Assembly (NCBI GenBank): GCA_000161775.1
Contig: GG704596.1
Location: forward strand, 616,631 to 680,630
DNA: 64,000 nt
Origin: Ruegeria lacuscaerulensis ITI-1157
GTDB lineage: Bacteria > Pseudomonadota > Alphaproteobacteria > Rhodobacterales > Rhodobacteraceae
Reading direction: 5' to 3'
Every line of letters starts with the position of its first letter. Within the stretch, counting starts at the first letter, position 1. Positions 1 through 8,631 of this stretch are shown here, one piece after another. The notes under the pieces were generated by a model, which was not told where the DNA came from, made no database searches, and saw nothing but the letters and a program-made list of their open reading frames with translations. Position numbers and translations under genes: made by a program.

Positions 1-726
1 GCGATAGATGCGCTCCGAGGCTTCGCGCAACCGCGACCGGTCATGGGGCTGCAGCCAGGGCAAATCCTCGATCTCGAGCGTCGTCAGGGCATCGCGCTGC
101 GGCACCAGGTACCGTCGCAGAACGATGGATGACCTGCGGATCGCCGCCAGCTCGGCCCGGGAAATCTCGGCGTTCGGCTCCAACAGCAACTCCTCGAGGT
201 CATCCACGCGTTCGTTCAGATCGGTGATGGCGGGCTCGGCCCGGTCGGCCAACCGCAAGGCCAGCCGTGCCACGAAGTCACCCGGCGATTTCGGGGCCTG
301 CCCGCGGTCGATTGCCGCCAGCATGTCCGCAACCGCATCCAGTGGACGGCGCCAGACACCGATGATCTTTGTTTCCGTCAGCCACAGCCGGACCGAGATC
401 ATGTCCTCGGGCGGCTGCCCCTCAAACAGGTTCACGCCCCTCAAGTTAAGAATGACGCCGTCGCCATGCACGGTGCAACGCGGCCGGGTTTCGCCGGCCA
501 TCAGCGCATCGATCACGAACTCATCCAGCCCGGCGGTACGGAGCAGCGCAACCGTGCCTTCTCCTTCAAGGCGCAGGTGCTGCCAGGCAAACTGGCCATC
601 CGTACCGCTGGGTGACCAGGCGGCAAAGGCATCGGCATCCAACGGCTGCGCGTTCCCGGATCCATCGAAGATCATGGTCAGCGTGTCGGGAAGGGAAGGA
701 GTGGTCACTGTCATCCGCGCAGTCAT
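1..726 (-). CDS. zntB: CorA/ZntB-type metal transporter, 5' part only
   Basis: This frame stays open from an ATG at 726 to the left edge of the window (242 codons), so the gene continues outside. The soluble N-terminal domain shows the ZntB pattern: WQHLRLEG near residue 35, ETRPRC near 72, then DGVILNLRGVNLFEG and PEDMISVRLW, followed by a helical stretch rich in Asp and Glu. The family forms pentameric inner-membrane channels; in Salmonella ZntB moves Zn2+. The two C-terminal membrane helices with the GxN motif would lie beyond base 1 and cannot be checked. An in-frame ATG at 714 is an alternative start; 726 has GAAGAAC upstream. It is transcribed away from sucC. Confidence 0.85.
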   Translation of the reverse strand, partial: MTARMTVTTPSLPDTLTMIFDGSGNAQPLDADAFAAWSPSGTDGQFAWQHLRLEGEGTVALLRTAGLDEFVIDALMAGETRPRCTVHGDGVILNLRGVNLFEGQPPEDMISVRLWLTETKIIGVWRRPLDAVADMLAAIDRGQAPKSPGDFVARLALRLADRAEPAITDLNERVDDLEELLLEPNAEISRAELAAIRRSSIVLRRYLVPQRDALTTLEIEDLPWLQPHDRSRLREASERIYR

Positions 727-1083
727 TTTGTTCTTCGGCCCAAATATCTTGACGGATCAAGACAGGTCCGGACAGGTTAGCGGCCAAGCGCGCCAGCGCC
801 AAGTCATTCGATTTCGGCGAGGCCCGAAACTCCACCGCGGCCCAAGCCAGTACTGTTGGCGCAAACGGCGCTGAAAGCTGCTCTTGAATGTATTTTTGCG
901 ACAGATTCTCGGCGGGTCGAATCAACATCAACCAACCCACATTTTGTGATCACACCCTAAAATGCCGTGATCACAAAAGCGGAAAATCCTCGGCAAAAAC
1001 CTTCTTCCGGTAAGAAAACCCTTTAATTTTGCCCGTTAGACACCCCTATAACGATCCAATCGTAGTCAGACGGGACAGTTTCG
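727..1083. other. Divergent intergenic region between zntB and sucC
   Basis: The 357 bases between the zntB start and the sucC start contain no convincing gene. A 124-codon minus-strand frame at 566-940 overlaps zntB in another frame and has no family features. The half next to sucC is clearly more AT-rich and holds the inverted repeat at 942-978. A weak promoter-like pair (TTTAAT near 1022 and TATAAC at 1047-1052, spacing about 19) could serve sucC. A purine-rich GGGAC precedes its ATG. Confidence 0.5.
942..978. promoter_or_regulatory. 12-bp perfect inverted repeat upstream of sucC (candidate operator)
   Basis: TTTTGTGATCAC at 942-953 is matched exactly by its reverse complement GTGATCACAAAA at 967-978, with 13 bases between. 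Each arm itself contains the palindrome GTGATCAC. This two-site architecture, about 105 bases upstream of the sucC start, looks like tandem binding for a dimeric regulator. The nested palindromes and lack of a T-run argue against a terminator. CceR and AkgR have been described as central-carbon regulators in Rhodobacter; I cannot say that either one uses this motif. Confidence 0.6.
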
Positions 1084-2277
1084 ATGAACATTCACGAATA
1101 TCAGGCCAAGGCCCTTCTTCGCAGCTACGGCGCGCCGGTTTCGGACGGCCGCGCGGTTCTGCGCGCGGAAGAGGCGAAAACCGCAGCCGGCGAACTGGAC
1201 GGCCCGCTTTGGGTGGTCAAGGCGCAGATCCACGCAGGGGGCCGCGGCAAGGGGCATTTCAAGGAACCCGACGCCGGCGACAAGGGCGGCGTGCGTCTGA
1301 CCAAATCGGTGGAGGAAGCCGCCGAAGAAGCCAAGAAGATGCTGGGCCGCACGCTGGTCACGCACCAGACCGGCCCCGAAGGCAAGCAGGTCAACCGCGT
1401 GTATATCGAGGCCGGATCGGGCATCGAGCGCGAGCTGTACCTGGCCCTGCTGGTCGATCGTCAGACTAGCCGCATCTCGTTCGTGTGCTCGACCGAAGGC
1501 GGCATGGACATCGAGGAAGTGGCCGCCGCGACGCCCGAGAAAATCCTGTCTTTCTCGGTTGACCCGGCCACCGGCTATCAGCCGTTCCATGGCCGCCGCA
1601 TCGCCTTCTCGCTGGGTCTGGAAGGCGCGCAGGTCAAGCAATGCGTGCGCCTGATGGGCATCTTGTACAAGGCCTTCGTCGAGAAGGACATGGAGATGCT
1701 GGAGATCAACCCGCTGATCGTGGCCGAAGGCGGCGACCTCAAGGTGCTGGACGCCAAGCTGAGCTTTGACGGCAACGCGATCTATCGCCACCCCGACATC
1801 GCCGAGCTGCGCGACACCACCGAGGAAGACCCCAAGGAGCTGGAAGCCAGCAAATACGACCTGAACTACATCGCGCTGGATGGCGAGATCGGCTGCATGG
1901 TCAACGGCGCGGGCCTGGCGATGGCGACGATGGACATCATCAAGCTGTATGGAGCCGAGCCGGCCAACTTCCTGGACGTGGGCGGCGGCGCCACCAAAGA
2001 GAAAGTGACCGAGGCGTTCAAGATCATCACCAGCGACCCGAACGTCAAAGGCATCCTGGTCAACATCTTCGGCGGCATCATGCGCTGTGACGTGATCGCC
2101 GAAGGCGTGGTTGCCGCGGTGAAAGAGGTGGGCCTGAAGGTTCCGCTGGTGGTGCGTCTGGAAGGCACCAACGTCGAAAAGGGCAAAGAGATCATCAACA
2201 GCTCGGGCCTGGACGTGATCGCCGCCGACAACCTGGACGATGCCGCGCAGAAGATCGTGAAGGCGGTCAAGGGCTGA
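1084..2277 (+). CDS. sucC: Succinyl-CoA synthetase (ADP-forming) beta subunit
   Basis: The 397-residue product starts [12 protein letters not shown], as in all SucC proteins, and is close to the 388 residues of E. coli SucC. Residues 1 to about 235 form the ATP-grasp domain, with the nucleotide loop AGGRGKG at 51-57. The C-terminal CoA-ligase domain carries [13 protein letters not shown]. With SucD it makes the cytoplasmic heteromer that converts succinyl-CoA to succinate with substrate-level phosphorylation in the TCA cycle. It is the first gene of a cluster that continues through sucD, sucA, sucB and lpd. Confidence 0.98.
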   Translation: MNIHEYQAKALLRSYGAPVSDGRAVLRAEEAKTAAGELDGPLWVVKAQIHAGGRGKGHFKEPDAGDKGGVRLTKSVEEAAEEAKKMLGRTLVTHQTGPEGKQVNRVYIEAGSGIERELYLALLVDRQTSRISFVCSTEGGMDIEEVAAATPEKILSFSVDPATGYQPFHGRRIAFSLGLEGAQVKQCVRLMGILYKAFVEKDMEMLEINPLIVAEGGDLKVLDAKLSFDGNAIYRHPDIAELRDTTEEDPKELEASKYDLNYIALDGEIGCMVNGAGLAMATMDIIKLYGAEPANFLDVGGGATKEKVTEAFKIITSDPNVKGILVNIFGGIMRCDVIAEGVVAAVKEVGLKVPLVVRLEGTNVEKGKEIINSSGLDVIAADNLDDAAQKIVKAVKG

Positions 2278-2291
2278 ACCCGTTAACGCAG

Positions 2292-2342
2292 GGCGGGTCA
2301 CGGCCCGCCATTCCGATGAATGCTGGCGGGTCGGATCCCGCC
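2292..2342 (+). promoter_or_regulatory. Two tandem GC hairpins between sucC and sucD
   Basis: GGCGGG (2292-2297) pairs with CCCGCC (2304-2309), and the same two arms recur at 2325-2330 and 2337-2342, each with a six-base loop. Neither is followed by a T-run, so transcription should read through into sucD. Likely roles are mRNA stabilisation or processing that lets SucC and SucD be tuned separately (inference). Confidence 0.55.
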
Positions 2343-2361
2343 GAAAACAGGAGAACGCCAA

Positions 2362-3246
2362 ATGGCAGTCCTCATCGACGAAAATACCAAAGTGATCTGT
2401 CAGGGCTTTACCGGCTCGCAGGGCACGTTCCACTCTGAACAGGCCATCGCCTATGGCACCAAGATGGTCGGCGGTGTGACCCCCGGCAAAGGCGGGATGA
2501 CCCATCTGGGCCTGCCCGTGTTCAACTCGGTCCACGAGGCCAAGCACGTGACCGAGGCCAATGCCACCGTGATCTATGTGCCGCCGCCTTTTGCCGCGGA
2601 TTCGATCCTCGAGGCGATCGACGCCGAGATGGAAGTGATCGTCTGCATCACCGAAGGCATCCCGGTTCTGGACATGATGAAGGTGAAGCGCGCGCTGGAA
2701 GGCAGCAAATCGCGCCTGATCGGCCCGAACTGCCCCGGTGTCATCACCCCCGACGCCTGCAAGATCGGCATCATGCCCGGCCACATCCACAAGCGTGGCT
2801 CGGTCGGCGTCGTGTCGCGGTCCGGCACGCTGACCTATGAGGCGGTCAAGCAGACCACCGATGTGGGTCTGGGCCAGTCCACCTGCGTGGGCATCGGCGG
2901 CGACCCGATCAAGGGCACCGAGCATATCGACGTGCTGGAATGGTTCCTGGCCGATGACGAGACCGAGTCGATCATCATGATCGGCGAGATCGGCGGCTCG
3001 GCCGAGGAAGAAGCCGCGCAGTTCCTGGCCGATGAGGCCAAGAAAGGCCGCAAGAAGCCGGTTGCCGGGTTCATCGCTGGCCGCACGGCGCCTCCGGGCC
3101 GCCGCATGGGTCACGCGGGCGCCATCGTCGCCGGCGGCAAAGGCGGTGCCGAGGACAAGATCGAAGCCATGCGCAGCGCCGGCATCGTCGTGGCCGAAAG
3201 CCCCGCCAAGCTGGGCGAGGCTGTGCTGGAAGCGATCGGCAAGTAA
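2362..3246 (+). CDS. sucD: Succinyl-CoA synthetase alpha subunit
   Basis: The 294-residue product has the CoA-binding Rossmann fold at its N-terminus ([10 protein letters not shown], residues 15-24) and the phosphohistidine site RRMGHAGAI, with the active His at about 251 (His246 in E. coli). The open frame extends upstream to 2320, but only the ATG at 2362 has a good ribosome site (GGAGAA, 7 bases away) and gives the family N-terminus [10 protein letters not shown]. It partners SucC in the TCA cycle. Confidence 0.98.
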   Translation: MAVLIDENTKVICQGFTGSQGTFHSEQAIAYGTKMVGGVTPGKGGMTHLGLPVFNSVHEAKHVTEANATVIYVPPPFAADSILEAIDAEMEVIVCITEGIPVLDMMKVKRALEGSKSRLIGPNCPGVITPDACKIGIMPGHIHKRGSVGVVSRSGTLTYEAVKQTTDVGLGQSTCVGIGGDPIKGTEHIDVLEWFLADDETESIIMIGEIGGSAEEEAAQFLADEAKKGRKKPVAGFIAGRTAPPGRRMGHAGAIVAGGKGGAEDKIEAMRSAGIVVAESPAKLGEAVLEAIGK

Positions 3247-3249
3247 CCT

Positions 3250-3272
3250 GCCGGCCCGATCTGTGGGCCGGC
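3250..3272 (+). promoter_or_regulatory. Hairpin after sucD
   Basis: GCCGGCCC (3250-3257) and GGGCCGGC (3265-3272) form a perfect 8-bp stem with a 7-base loop three bases after the sucD stop. There is no T-run and the next gene starts 18 bases later, so an intercistronic processing or stability element is more likely than a terminator. Confidence 0.5.
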
Positions 3273-3290
3273 CCCAGCGGAGCGAAACAC

Positions 3291-3833
3291 ATGACCTTCA
3301 CCGAAGCCGTCAAAACGTGTTTCTCCAAATATTTCACATTCTCGGGGCGGGCCTCTCGCCCCGAGTATTGGTATTTTTTCCTGTTCATCATGATCTGGAA
3401 CGCGATCGCCGCGGTCATCGACTGGCTGTTCTTCACCCAGGTCACGACCATCCAGACCGAGACCGGAACCTCGGTTACTGCAGTATCCAGCCAGCCGGTT
3501 CAGACCATCGTCGGGCTGATCGTGTTTTTCCCGCATCTGGCCGTGGCTTGGCGGCGGATGCACGACACAGGACGCAGCGGTCTGTATGCGCTGCTGCCGA
3601 TCCTTCTGATCCTCGGCGCATTCGCGGTTCTGGTTTTCGGCATCGGCCTCGCCTCCCATTTCCAGCATGGCGGAAACCTCGACATCCTGTTTACCCGCGC
3701 CACGCTGCTGATCGTGATCCCGACGCTTCTGGTTCTTTTCGTGTCGCCCCTGCTGGTGCTGTGGTGGCTGTCCCGCCCCAGCCAGCCAGGCACCAACAAA
3801 TACGGTCCCAACCCATATGAGGTAGCCCAATGA
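3291..3833 (+). CDS. DUF805 inner-membrane protein
   Basis: The 180-residue protein has the DUF805 hallmarks: FSGRASRPEYWYFF at 17-30, RRMHDTGRSG at 88-97 and the C-terminal NKYGPNP at 169-175. About four hydrophobic segments (near 28-48, 72-88, 98-122 and 138-160) predict an integral membrane protein. The family function is unknown. It lies inside the suc cluster: it follows sucD by 44 bases and its stop overlaps the sucA start by four bases (ATGA), so it is probably translated together with sucA. Confidence 0.85.
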   Translation: MTFTEAVKTCFSKYFTFSGRASRPEYWYFFLFIMIWNAIAAVIDWLFFTQVTTIQTETGTSVTAVSSQPVQTIVGLIVFFPHLAVAWRRMHDTGRSGLYALLPILLILGAFAVLVFGIGLASHFQHGGNLDILFTRATLLIVIPTLLVLFVSPLLVLWWLSRPSQPGTNKYGPNPYEVAQ

Positions 3834-6784
3834 CCGAACACTCGCCCAATTCCGCCTTCCACGCCTCAAGCTTCATGCAGGGGCACAATGCCGAGTACCT
3901 GGAGCAACTTTACGCCCAGTACACCAAGGACCCAGGCGCGATCGACGCGGCCTGGGCCGAGTTCTTCCGGCAGATGGGAGACGCGGCCCCCGACGTCCAG
4001 AAAGAGGCACAGGGCCCGTCCTGGGCGCGGCCCGACTGGCCGCCGATGCCCAATGACGACCTGACCGGCGCCCTGACCGGCGAATGGGCCGAGGCCGACG
4101 CCAAGGCGGCCGGCGACAAGATCAAGGAAAAGGCTGCCAAGGCCGGCGTCGAAGTCAGCGACGAGCAGGTCAAGCGCGCGGTGCTGGATTCGATCCGCGC
4201 CCTGATGCTGATCCGGGCCTACCGCATCCGGGGGCACCTTGTGGCCGATCTCGATCCGCTGGGCATGCGCTCGACCGAGCCCCACCCCGAGCTGGACCCC
4301 AAGACCTATGGCTTCACCGAGGCCGACATGGACCGGCCGATCTTCATCGACAACGTGCTGGGCCTGCAGATGGCCAGCATGCGCCAGATCGTCGAGATCG
4401 TGAAGCGCACCTATTGCGGCACCTTCGCGCTGCAGTACATGCATATTTCCGACCCGGAGCAGGCGGCCTGGCTGAAGGAACGGATCGAGGGCTACGGCAA
4501 GGAAATCGCCTTTACCAAGGAAGGCCGCAAGGCGATCCTGAACAAGATGGTCGAGGCCGAGGGCTTCGAGAAGTTCCTGCACGTCAAATACATGGGCACC
4601 AAGCGATTCGGCCTGGACGGGGGCGAGGCGCTGATCCCGGCGATGGAGCAGATCATCAAGCGCGGCGGCGCGCTGGGTCTGAAGGAAATCGTCATCGGCA
4701 TGCCGCACCGCGGCCGTCTGAACATCCTGGCCAACGTGATGGGTAAGCCCTATCGCGCCATCTTCAACGAATTCCAGGGCGGCAGTTTCAAGCCCGAGGA
4801 CGTGGACGGCTCGGGCGACGTGAAGTACCATCTGGGCGCTTCGAGCGACCGGGAATTCGACGGCAATACCGTGCACCTGTCGCTGACGGCGAACCCCTCG
4901 CACCTGGAGGCGGTGAACCCGGTTGTTCTGGGCAAGGTCCGCGCCAAGCAGGACCAGCACGGCGACACCGAGCGCACCCAGGTCATGGGCGTTCTGCTGC
5001 ACGGTGACGCGGCCTTTGCCGGGCAGGGCGTGGTGGCCGAAGGCTTCGGCCTGTCGGGCCTGCGCGGGCACCGCACCGGCGGCACCATGCATATCGTTGT
5101 GAACAACCAGATCGGGTTCACCACCGCGCCGCATTTCTCGCGTTCGAGCCCCTACCCGACCGACATCGCGCTGATGGTCGAGGCGCCGATCTTCCACGTC
5201 AACGGCGACGACCCCGAGGCGGTGGTGCATGCGGCCAAGGTGGCGACCGAGTTCCGGCAAAAGTTCCACAAGGACGTGGTCATCGACATGTTCTGCTATC
5301 GCCGGTTCGGTCACAACGAGGGCGACGAGCCCATGTTCACCAACCCGATCATGTACAAGAAGATCAAGACCCACAAGACCACGCTGTCGCTGTACACCGA
5401 GCGGCTGGTCAAGGACGGTCTGATCCCCGAGGGCGAGATCGAGGACATGAAGGCCGCCTTCCAGGCGCATCTGAACGACGAGTTCGAGGCCGCCAAGGAA
5501 TACAAGCCCAACAAGGCCGACTGGCTGGACGGGCGCTGGTCGCATCTGGACAAGAACAAGGAAGAATATGTCCGCGGCGAAACCGCGATTTCGCCCGACA
5601 CCCTGGCCGAGGTCGGCAAGGCGCTGGTGACGGTGCCCGAAGGCTTTGCCCTGCACAAGACGGTGGGCCGCCTGCTGGAACACAAGAAGCAGATGTTCGA
5701 AACCGGTCAGGGCTTTGACTGGGCCACCGGCGAGGCGCTGGCCTTCGGGTCACTGCTGACCGAGGGCTACCCGGTGCGCCTGTCGGGGCAGGACGCCACC
5801 CGCGGCACTTTCAGCCAGCGCCATTCGGGCTTCATCAACCAGGAAACCGAAGAGCGCTACTATCCGCTGAACCACATCCGCCCCGGACAGGCCCAGTACG
5901 AGGTGATCGACTCGATGCTGTCGGAATACGCGGTGCTGGGCTTCGAATACGGCTATTCGCTGGCCGAGCCCAACGCGCTGGTTCTGTGGGAGGCCCAGTT
6001 CGGTGATTTCGCCAACGGCGCGCAGATCATGTTCGACCAGTTCATCAGCTCGGGCGAAAGCAAGTGGCTGCGCATGTCCGGTCTGGTCTGCCTGCTGCCG
6101 CACGGGTTCGAGGGGCAAGGCCCCGAGCACTCGTCGGCGCGACTGGAGCGGTTCCTGCAGATGTGCGGCCAGGACAACTGGATCGTGGCCAACTGCACCA
6201 CACCTGCAAACTATTTCCACATCCTGCGCCGTCAGCTGCACCGCACTTTCCGCAAGCCGCTGATCCTGATGACGCCCAAATCATTGCTGCGCCACAAGCT
6301 GGCGATCAGCAATGCCGAGGACTTCACCACCGGGTCCAGCTTCCACCGGGTGCTGTGGGACGACGCGCAAAAGGGCAATTCTGATACCCAACTGGTGCCT
6401 GACGACAAGATCAAGCGCGTGGTGATGTGTTCGGGCAAGGTCTACTACGACCTGCTCGAAGAACGCGACGCGCGCGGGATCGACGACATCTATCTGCTGC
6501 GGATCGAGCAATACTATCCGTTCCCGGCCCATTCGCTGATCAACGAACTTGAACGGTTCAAGCAGGCCGAGATGCTCTGGTGCCAGGAAGAGCCCAAGAA
6601 CCAGGGTGCCTGGAGCTTCATCGAACCCAACATCGAATGGGTCCTGACCCGGATCGGCGCCAAGCATACCCGGCCCAGCTATGTGGGCCGCGCGACCTCG
6701 GCCTCGCCCGCGACGGGCCTGGCCAGCCAACACAAAGCCCAACAAGAAGCGCTGGTGAACGAAGCGCTGAGCATTGAAGGATAA
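3830..6784 (+). CDS. sucA: 2-oxoglutarate dehydrogenase E1 component
   Basis: The 984-residue thiamine-diphosphate enzyme (933 in E. coli) decarboxylates 2-oxoglutarate and passes the succinyl group to lipoyl-SucB. The N-terminal SFMQGHNAEYLEQLY matches the E1 segment that docks to the complex core. GMPHRGRLN lies near residue 290, NPSHLEAVNPVV near 360 and HGDAAFAGQG near 390, all typical of E1o. The C-terminal transketolase-like domain is complete. The start overlaps the DUF805 stop; sucB follows after six bases. Confidence 0.98.
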   Translation: MTEHSPNSAFHASSFMQGHNAEYLEQLYAQYTKDPGAIDAAWAEFFRQMGDAAPDVQKEAQGPSWARPDWPPMPNDDLTGALTGEWAEADAKAAGDKIKEKAAKAGVEVSDEQVKRAVLDSIRALMLIRAYRIRGHLVADLDPLGMRSTEPHPELDPKTYGFTEADMDRPIFIDNVLGLQMASMRQIVEIVKRTYCGTFALQYMHISDPEQAAWLKERIEGYGKEIAFTKEGRKAILNKMVEAEGFEKFLHVKYMGTKRFGLDGGEALIPAMEQIIKRGGALGLKEIVIGMPHRGRLNILANVMGKPYRAIFNEFQGGSFKPEDVDGSGDVKYHLGASSDREFDGNTVHLSLTANPSHLEAVNPVVLGKVRAKQDQHGDTERTQVMGVLLHGDAAFAGQGVVAEGFGLSGLRGHRTGGTMHIVVNNQIGFTTAPHFSRSSPYPTDIALMVEAPIFHVNGDDPEAVVHAAKVATEFRQKFHKDVVIDMFCYRRFGHNEGDEPMFTNPIMYKKIKTHKTTLSLYTERLVKDGLIPEGEIEDMKAAFQAHLNDEFEAAKEYKPNKADWLDGRWSHLDKNKEEYVRGETAISPDTLAEVGKALVTVPEGFALHKTVGRLLEHKKQMFETGQGFDWATGEALAFGSLLTEGYPVRLSGQDATRGTFSQRHSGFINQETEERYYPLNHIRPGQAQYEVIDSMLSEYAVLGFEYGYSLAEPNALVLWEAQFGDFANGAQIMFDQFISSGESKWLRMSGLVCLLPHGFEGQGPEHSSARLERFLQMCGQDNWIVANCTTPANYFHILRRQLHRTFRKPLILMTPKSLLRHKLAISNAEDFTTGSSFHRVLWDDAQKGNSDTQLVPDDKIKRVVMCSGKVYYDLLEERDARGIDDIYLLRIEQYYPFPAHSLINELERFKQAEMLWCQEEPKNQGAWSFIEPNIEWVLTRIGAKHTRPSYVGRATSASPATGLASQHKAQQEALVNEALSIEG

Positions 6785-6790
6785 GAAACG

Positions 6791-8290
6791 ATGACGATTG
6801 AAGTTCGTGTTCCAACGCTTGGCGAGTCGGTGACCGAAGCCACCGTTGCGACCTGGTTCAAGAAGCCCGGCGATACCGTGGCGGTCGATGAAATGCTGTG
6901 TGAGCTCGAGACCGACAAGGTTACGGTCGAGGTGCCCTCGCCCGCCGCCGGCGTGCTGGGCGAGATCGTCGCGGCCGAAGGTGAGACCGTGGGTGTCGAT
7001 GCCCTTCTGGCCACGATCCAGGCCGGCGAGGGTGCCGCCCCGGCCAAGGCCGAAGCCACCCCTGCGGCTGCCCCTGCGGCCCCGGGCGGCAGCGTCGACG
7101 TGATGGTGCCCACGCTGGGTGAATCGGTGACCGAAGCCACCGTTTCGACCTGGTTCAAGAAGGTGGGCGACACCGTCGCGCAGGACGAGATGCTGTGCGA
7201 GCTCGAGACCGACAAGGTCTCGGTCGAGGTTCCCGCACCCGCCGCCGGCGTTCTGGCCGAAATCCTGGCCCCCGAAGGCGCAACCGTCGAGGCCAACGGC
7301 AAACTGGCCGTGATCTCGGGCGCTGAAGCAGGCGCCGCACCCGCTGCACCGGCCGCGGCCGCCTCAGCCCCCGCGGCAGCCGCCACCGGCAAGGACGTGG
7401 CCAATGCACCGTCGGCCGAAAAGGCCATGGCCGAGGCCGGCCTGTCGGCCGATCAGGTCACCGGCACCGGCCGCGATGGCCGCATCATGAAGGAAGACGT
7501 GGCCCGCGCCGTGGCCACCGCCGCCGCCCCTGCCGCCGCCGCCCCGGCACCGGCCGCTGCCCCGCGCGCGCCCGTGGCCGCCGAGGATGCCGCCCGCGAG
7601 GAACGCGTGCGCATGACGCGCCTTCGCCAGACCATCGCCAAGCGCCTGAAGGACGCGCAGAACACTGCCGCGATCCTGACCACCTACAACGAGGTGGACA
7701 TGACCGAGGTGATGGCCATCCGCAACCAGTACAAAGACCAGTTCGAGAAGAAGCACGGCGTGCGCCTGGGCTTCATGTCGTTCTTCACCAAGGCCTGCTG
7801 CCACGCTCTGAAAGAGGTGCCCGAGGTCAATGCCGAGATCGACGGCAACGACATCGTCTACAAGAACTACGTCCACATGGGCGTGGCCGCCGGCACCCCG
7901 CAGGGCCTGGTGGTTCCGGTGATCCGCGACGCCGACCGGATGTCGTTCGCCGAGATCGAGAAGGCCATCGCCGAGAAGGGCAAGCGCGCCCGCGAAGGCA
8001 AGCTTACCATGGCCGAGATGCAAGGCGGCACCTTCACCATCTCGAATGGCGGCGTCTATGGCTCGCTGATGTCCTCGCCGATCCTGAACCCCCCGCAGTC
8101 GGGCATCCTGGGCATGCACAAGATCCAGGAGCGCCCGATGGTCATCAATGGCGAGATCAAGATCCGCCCGATGATGTATCTGGCGCTGTCCTATGACCAC
8201 CGCATCGTCGACGGCAAGGGCGCGGTCACCTTCCTGGTTCGCGTGAAAGAGGCGCTGGAAGATCCGCGCCGCCTGCTGATGGATCTGTAA
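6791..8290 (+). CDS. sucB: Dihydrolipoamide succinyltransferase (E2) with two lipoyl domains
   Basis: The 499-residue protein begins with two tandem lipoyl domains (about 1-77 and 101-178), each with the ETDKV site; the lipoylated lysines are K43 and K142. Ala/Pro-rich linkers follow, then an E3-binding domain near 199-240 and the catalytic domain. The active-site motif DHRIVDG is at 469-475. E. coli SucB has one lipoyl domain and 405 residues, so the second domain explains the extra length. It transfers succinyl groups to CoA in the cytoplasmic 2-oxoglutarate dehydrogenase complex. Confidence 0.98.
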   Translation: MTIEVRVPTLGESVTEATVATWFKKPGDTVAVDEMLCELETDKVTVEVPSPAAGVLGEIVAAEGETVGVDALLATIQAGEGAAPAKAEATPAAAPAAPGGSVDVMVPTLGESVTEATVSTWFKKVGDTVAQDEMLCELETDKVSVEVPAPAAGVLAEILAPEGATVEANGKLAVISGAEAGAAPAAPAAAASAPAAAATGKDVANAPSAEKAMAEAGLSADQVTGTGRDGRIMKEDVARAVATAAAPAAAAPAPAAAPRAPVAAEDAAREERVRMTRLRQTIAKRLKDAQNTAAILTTYNEVDMTEVMAIRNQYKDQFEKKHGVRLGFMSFFTKACCHALKEVPEVNAEIDGNDIVYKNYVHMGVAAGTPQGLVVPVIRDADRMSFAEIEKAIAEKGKRAREGKLTMAEMQGGTFTISNGGVYGSLMSSPILNPPQSGILGMHKIQERPMVINGEIKIRPMMYLALSYDHRIVDGKGAVTFLVRVKEALEDPRRLLMDL

Positions 8291-8292
8291 TC

Positions 8293-8562
8293 ATGGCAAC
8301 GCATGTCCTGTGGCAGGCCGACGTGGCCGATTTCGACGCCTGGCTGAAGGTGTTCCGCGAGGATCAGCCCATGCGCAAGGCGGCCGGGATCGTCGATCTG
8401 CATGTGTGGAAAGACCCCGATCAGCGCGACCACGCGGTGGCGCTGTTCGCGGTCGCCGACCTGAACAAGGCGCGGGCGTTCTTCGACTCGGAAGAACTGG
8501 CCATGCATCACGAACGCGGCGGTGTGGCCCATATCCAGGTCAAGCTGCTGACACCGGTCTAG
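8293..8562 (+). CDS. Small conserved protein, possible ABM-like ferredoxin-fold domain
   Basis: The 89-residue soluble protein starts two bases after the sucB stop and lies between sucB and lpd, so it should be co-transcribed with them. Its pattern (VLWQADVADFDAWLKVF at the start, LHVWKDPDQ, VALFAVADLNKARAFFDSEEL) resembles small dimeric alpha+beta-barrel proteins of the antibiotic-biosynthesis-monooxygenase type. That resemblance is weak and no catalytic residues can be assigned. I do not recognise a function. Its placement suggests a role linked to 2-oxoglutarate dehydrogenase or its cofactors. Confidence 0.75.
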   Translation: MATHVLWQADVADFDAWLKVFREDQPMRKAAGIVDLHVWKDPDQRDHAVALFAVADLNKARAFFDSEELAMHHERGGVAHIQVKLLTPV

Positions 8563-8573
8563 GCCGAAACGCC

Positions 8574-8596
8574 GGCGGCCCGCACTTTGGGCCGCC
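8574..8596 (+). promoter_or_regulatory. Hairpin upstream of lpd
   Basis: GGCGGCC (8574-8580) and GGCCGCC (8590-8596) form a 7-bp stem with a 9-base loop, between the small ORF and the lpd ribosome site. It is followed by GTTCAAAAAAC, not a T-run. It resembles the other intercistronic hairpins of the suc cluster and may be a processing or partial termination point. Confidence 0.45.
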
Positions 8597-8631
8597 GTTC
8601 AAAAAACACTCCGCGGATTTGGGAGAACAAA

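Noticed and set aside
8-874. 288-codon plus-strand frame at the left edge
   Set aside because: Arg/Ser-rich translation; the minus strand here encodes a clear ZntB-type protein that runs off the edge.
967-978. The inverted repeat before sucC as a terminator of zntB or sucC
   Set aside because: It lies upstream of both divergent genes, has nested palindromes and no T-run, so an operator is more plausible.
1066-3114. 682-codon minus-strand open frame opposite sucC and sucD
   Set aside because: His/Asp-rich translation with no family motif, fully antisense to two certain genes; a by-product of GC-rich third codon positions.
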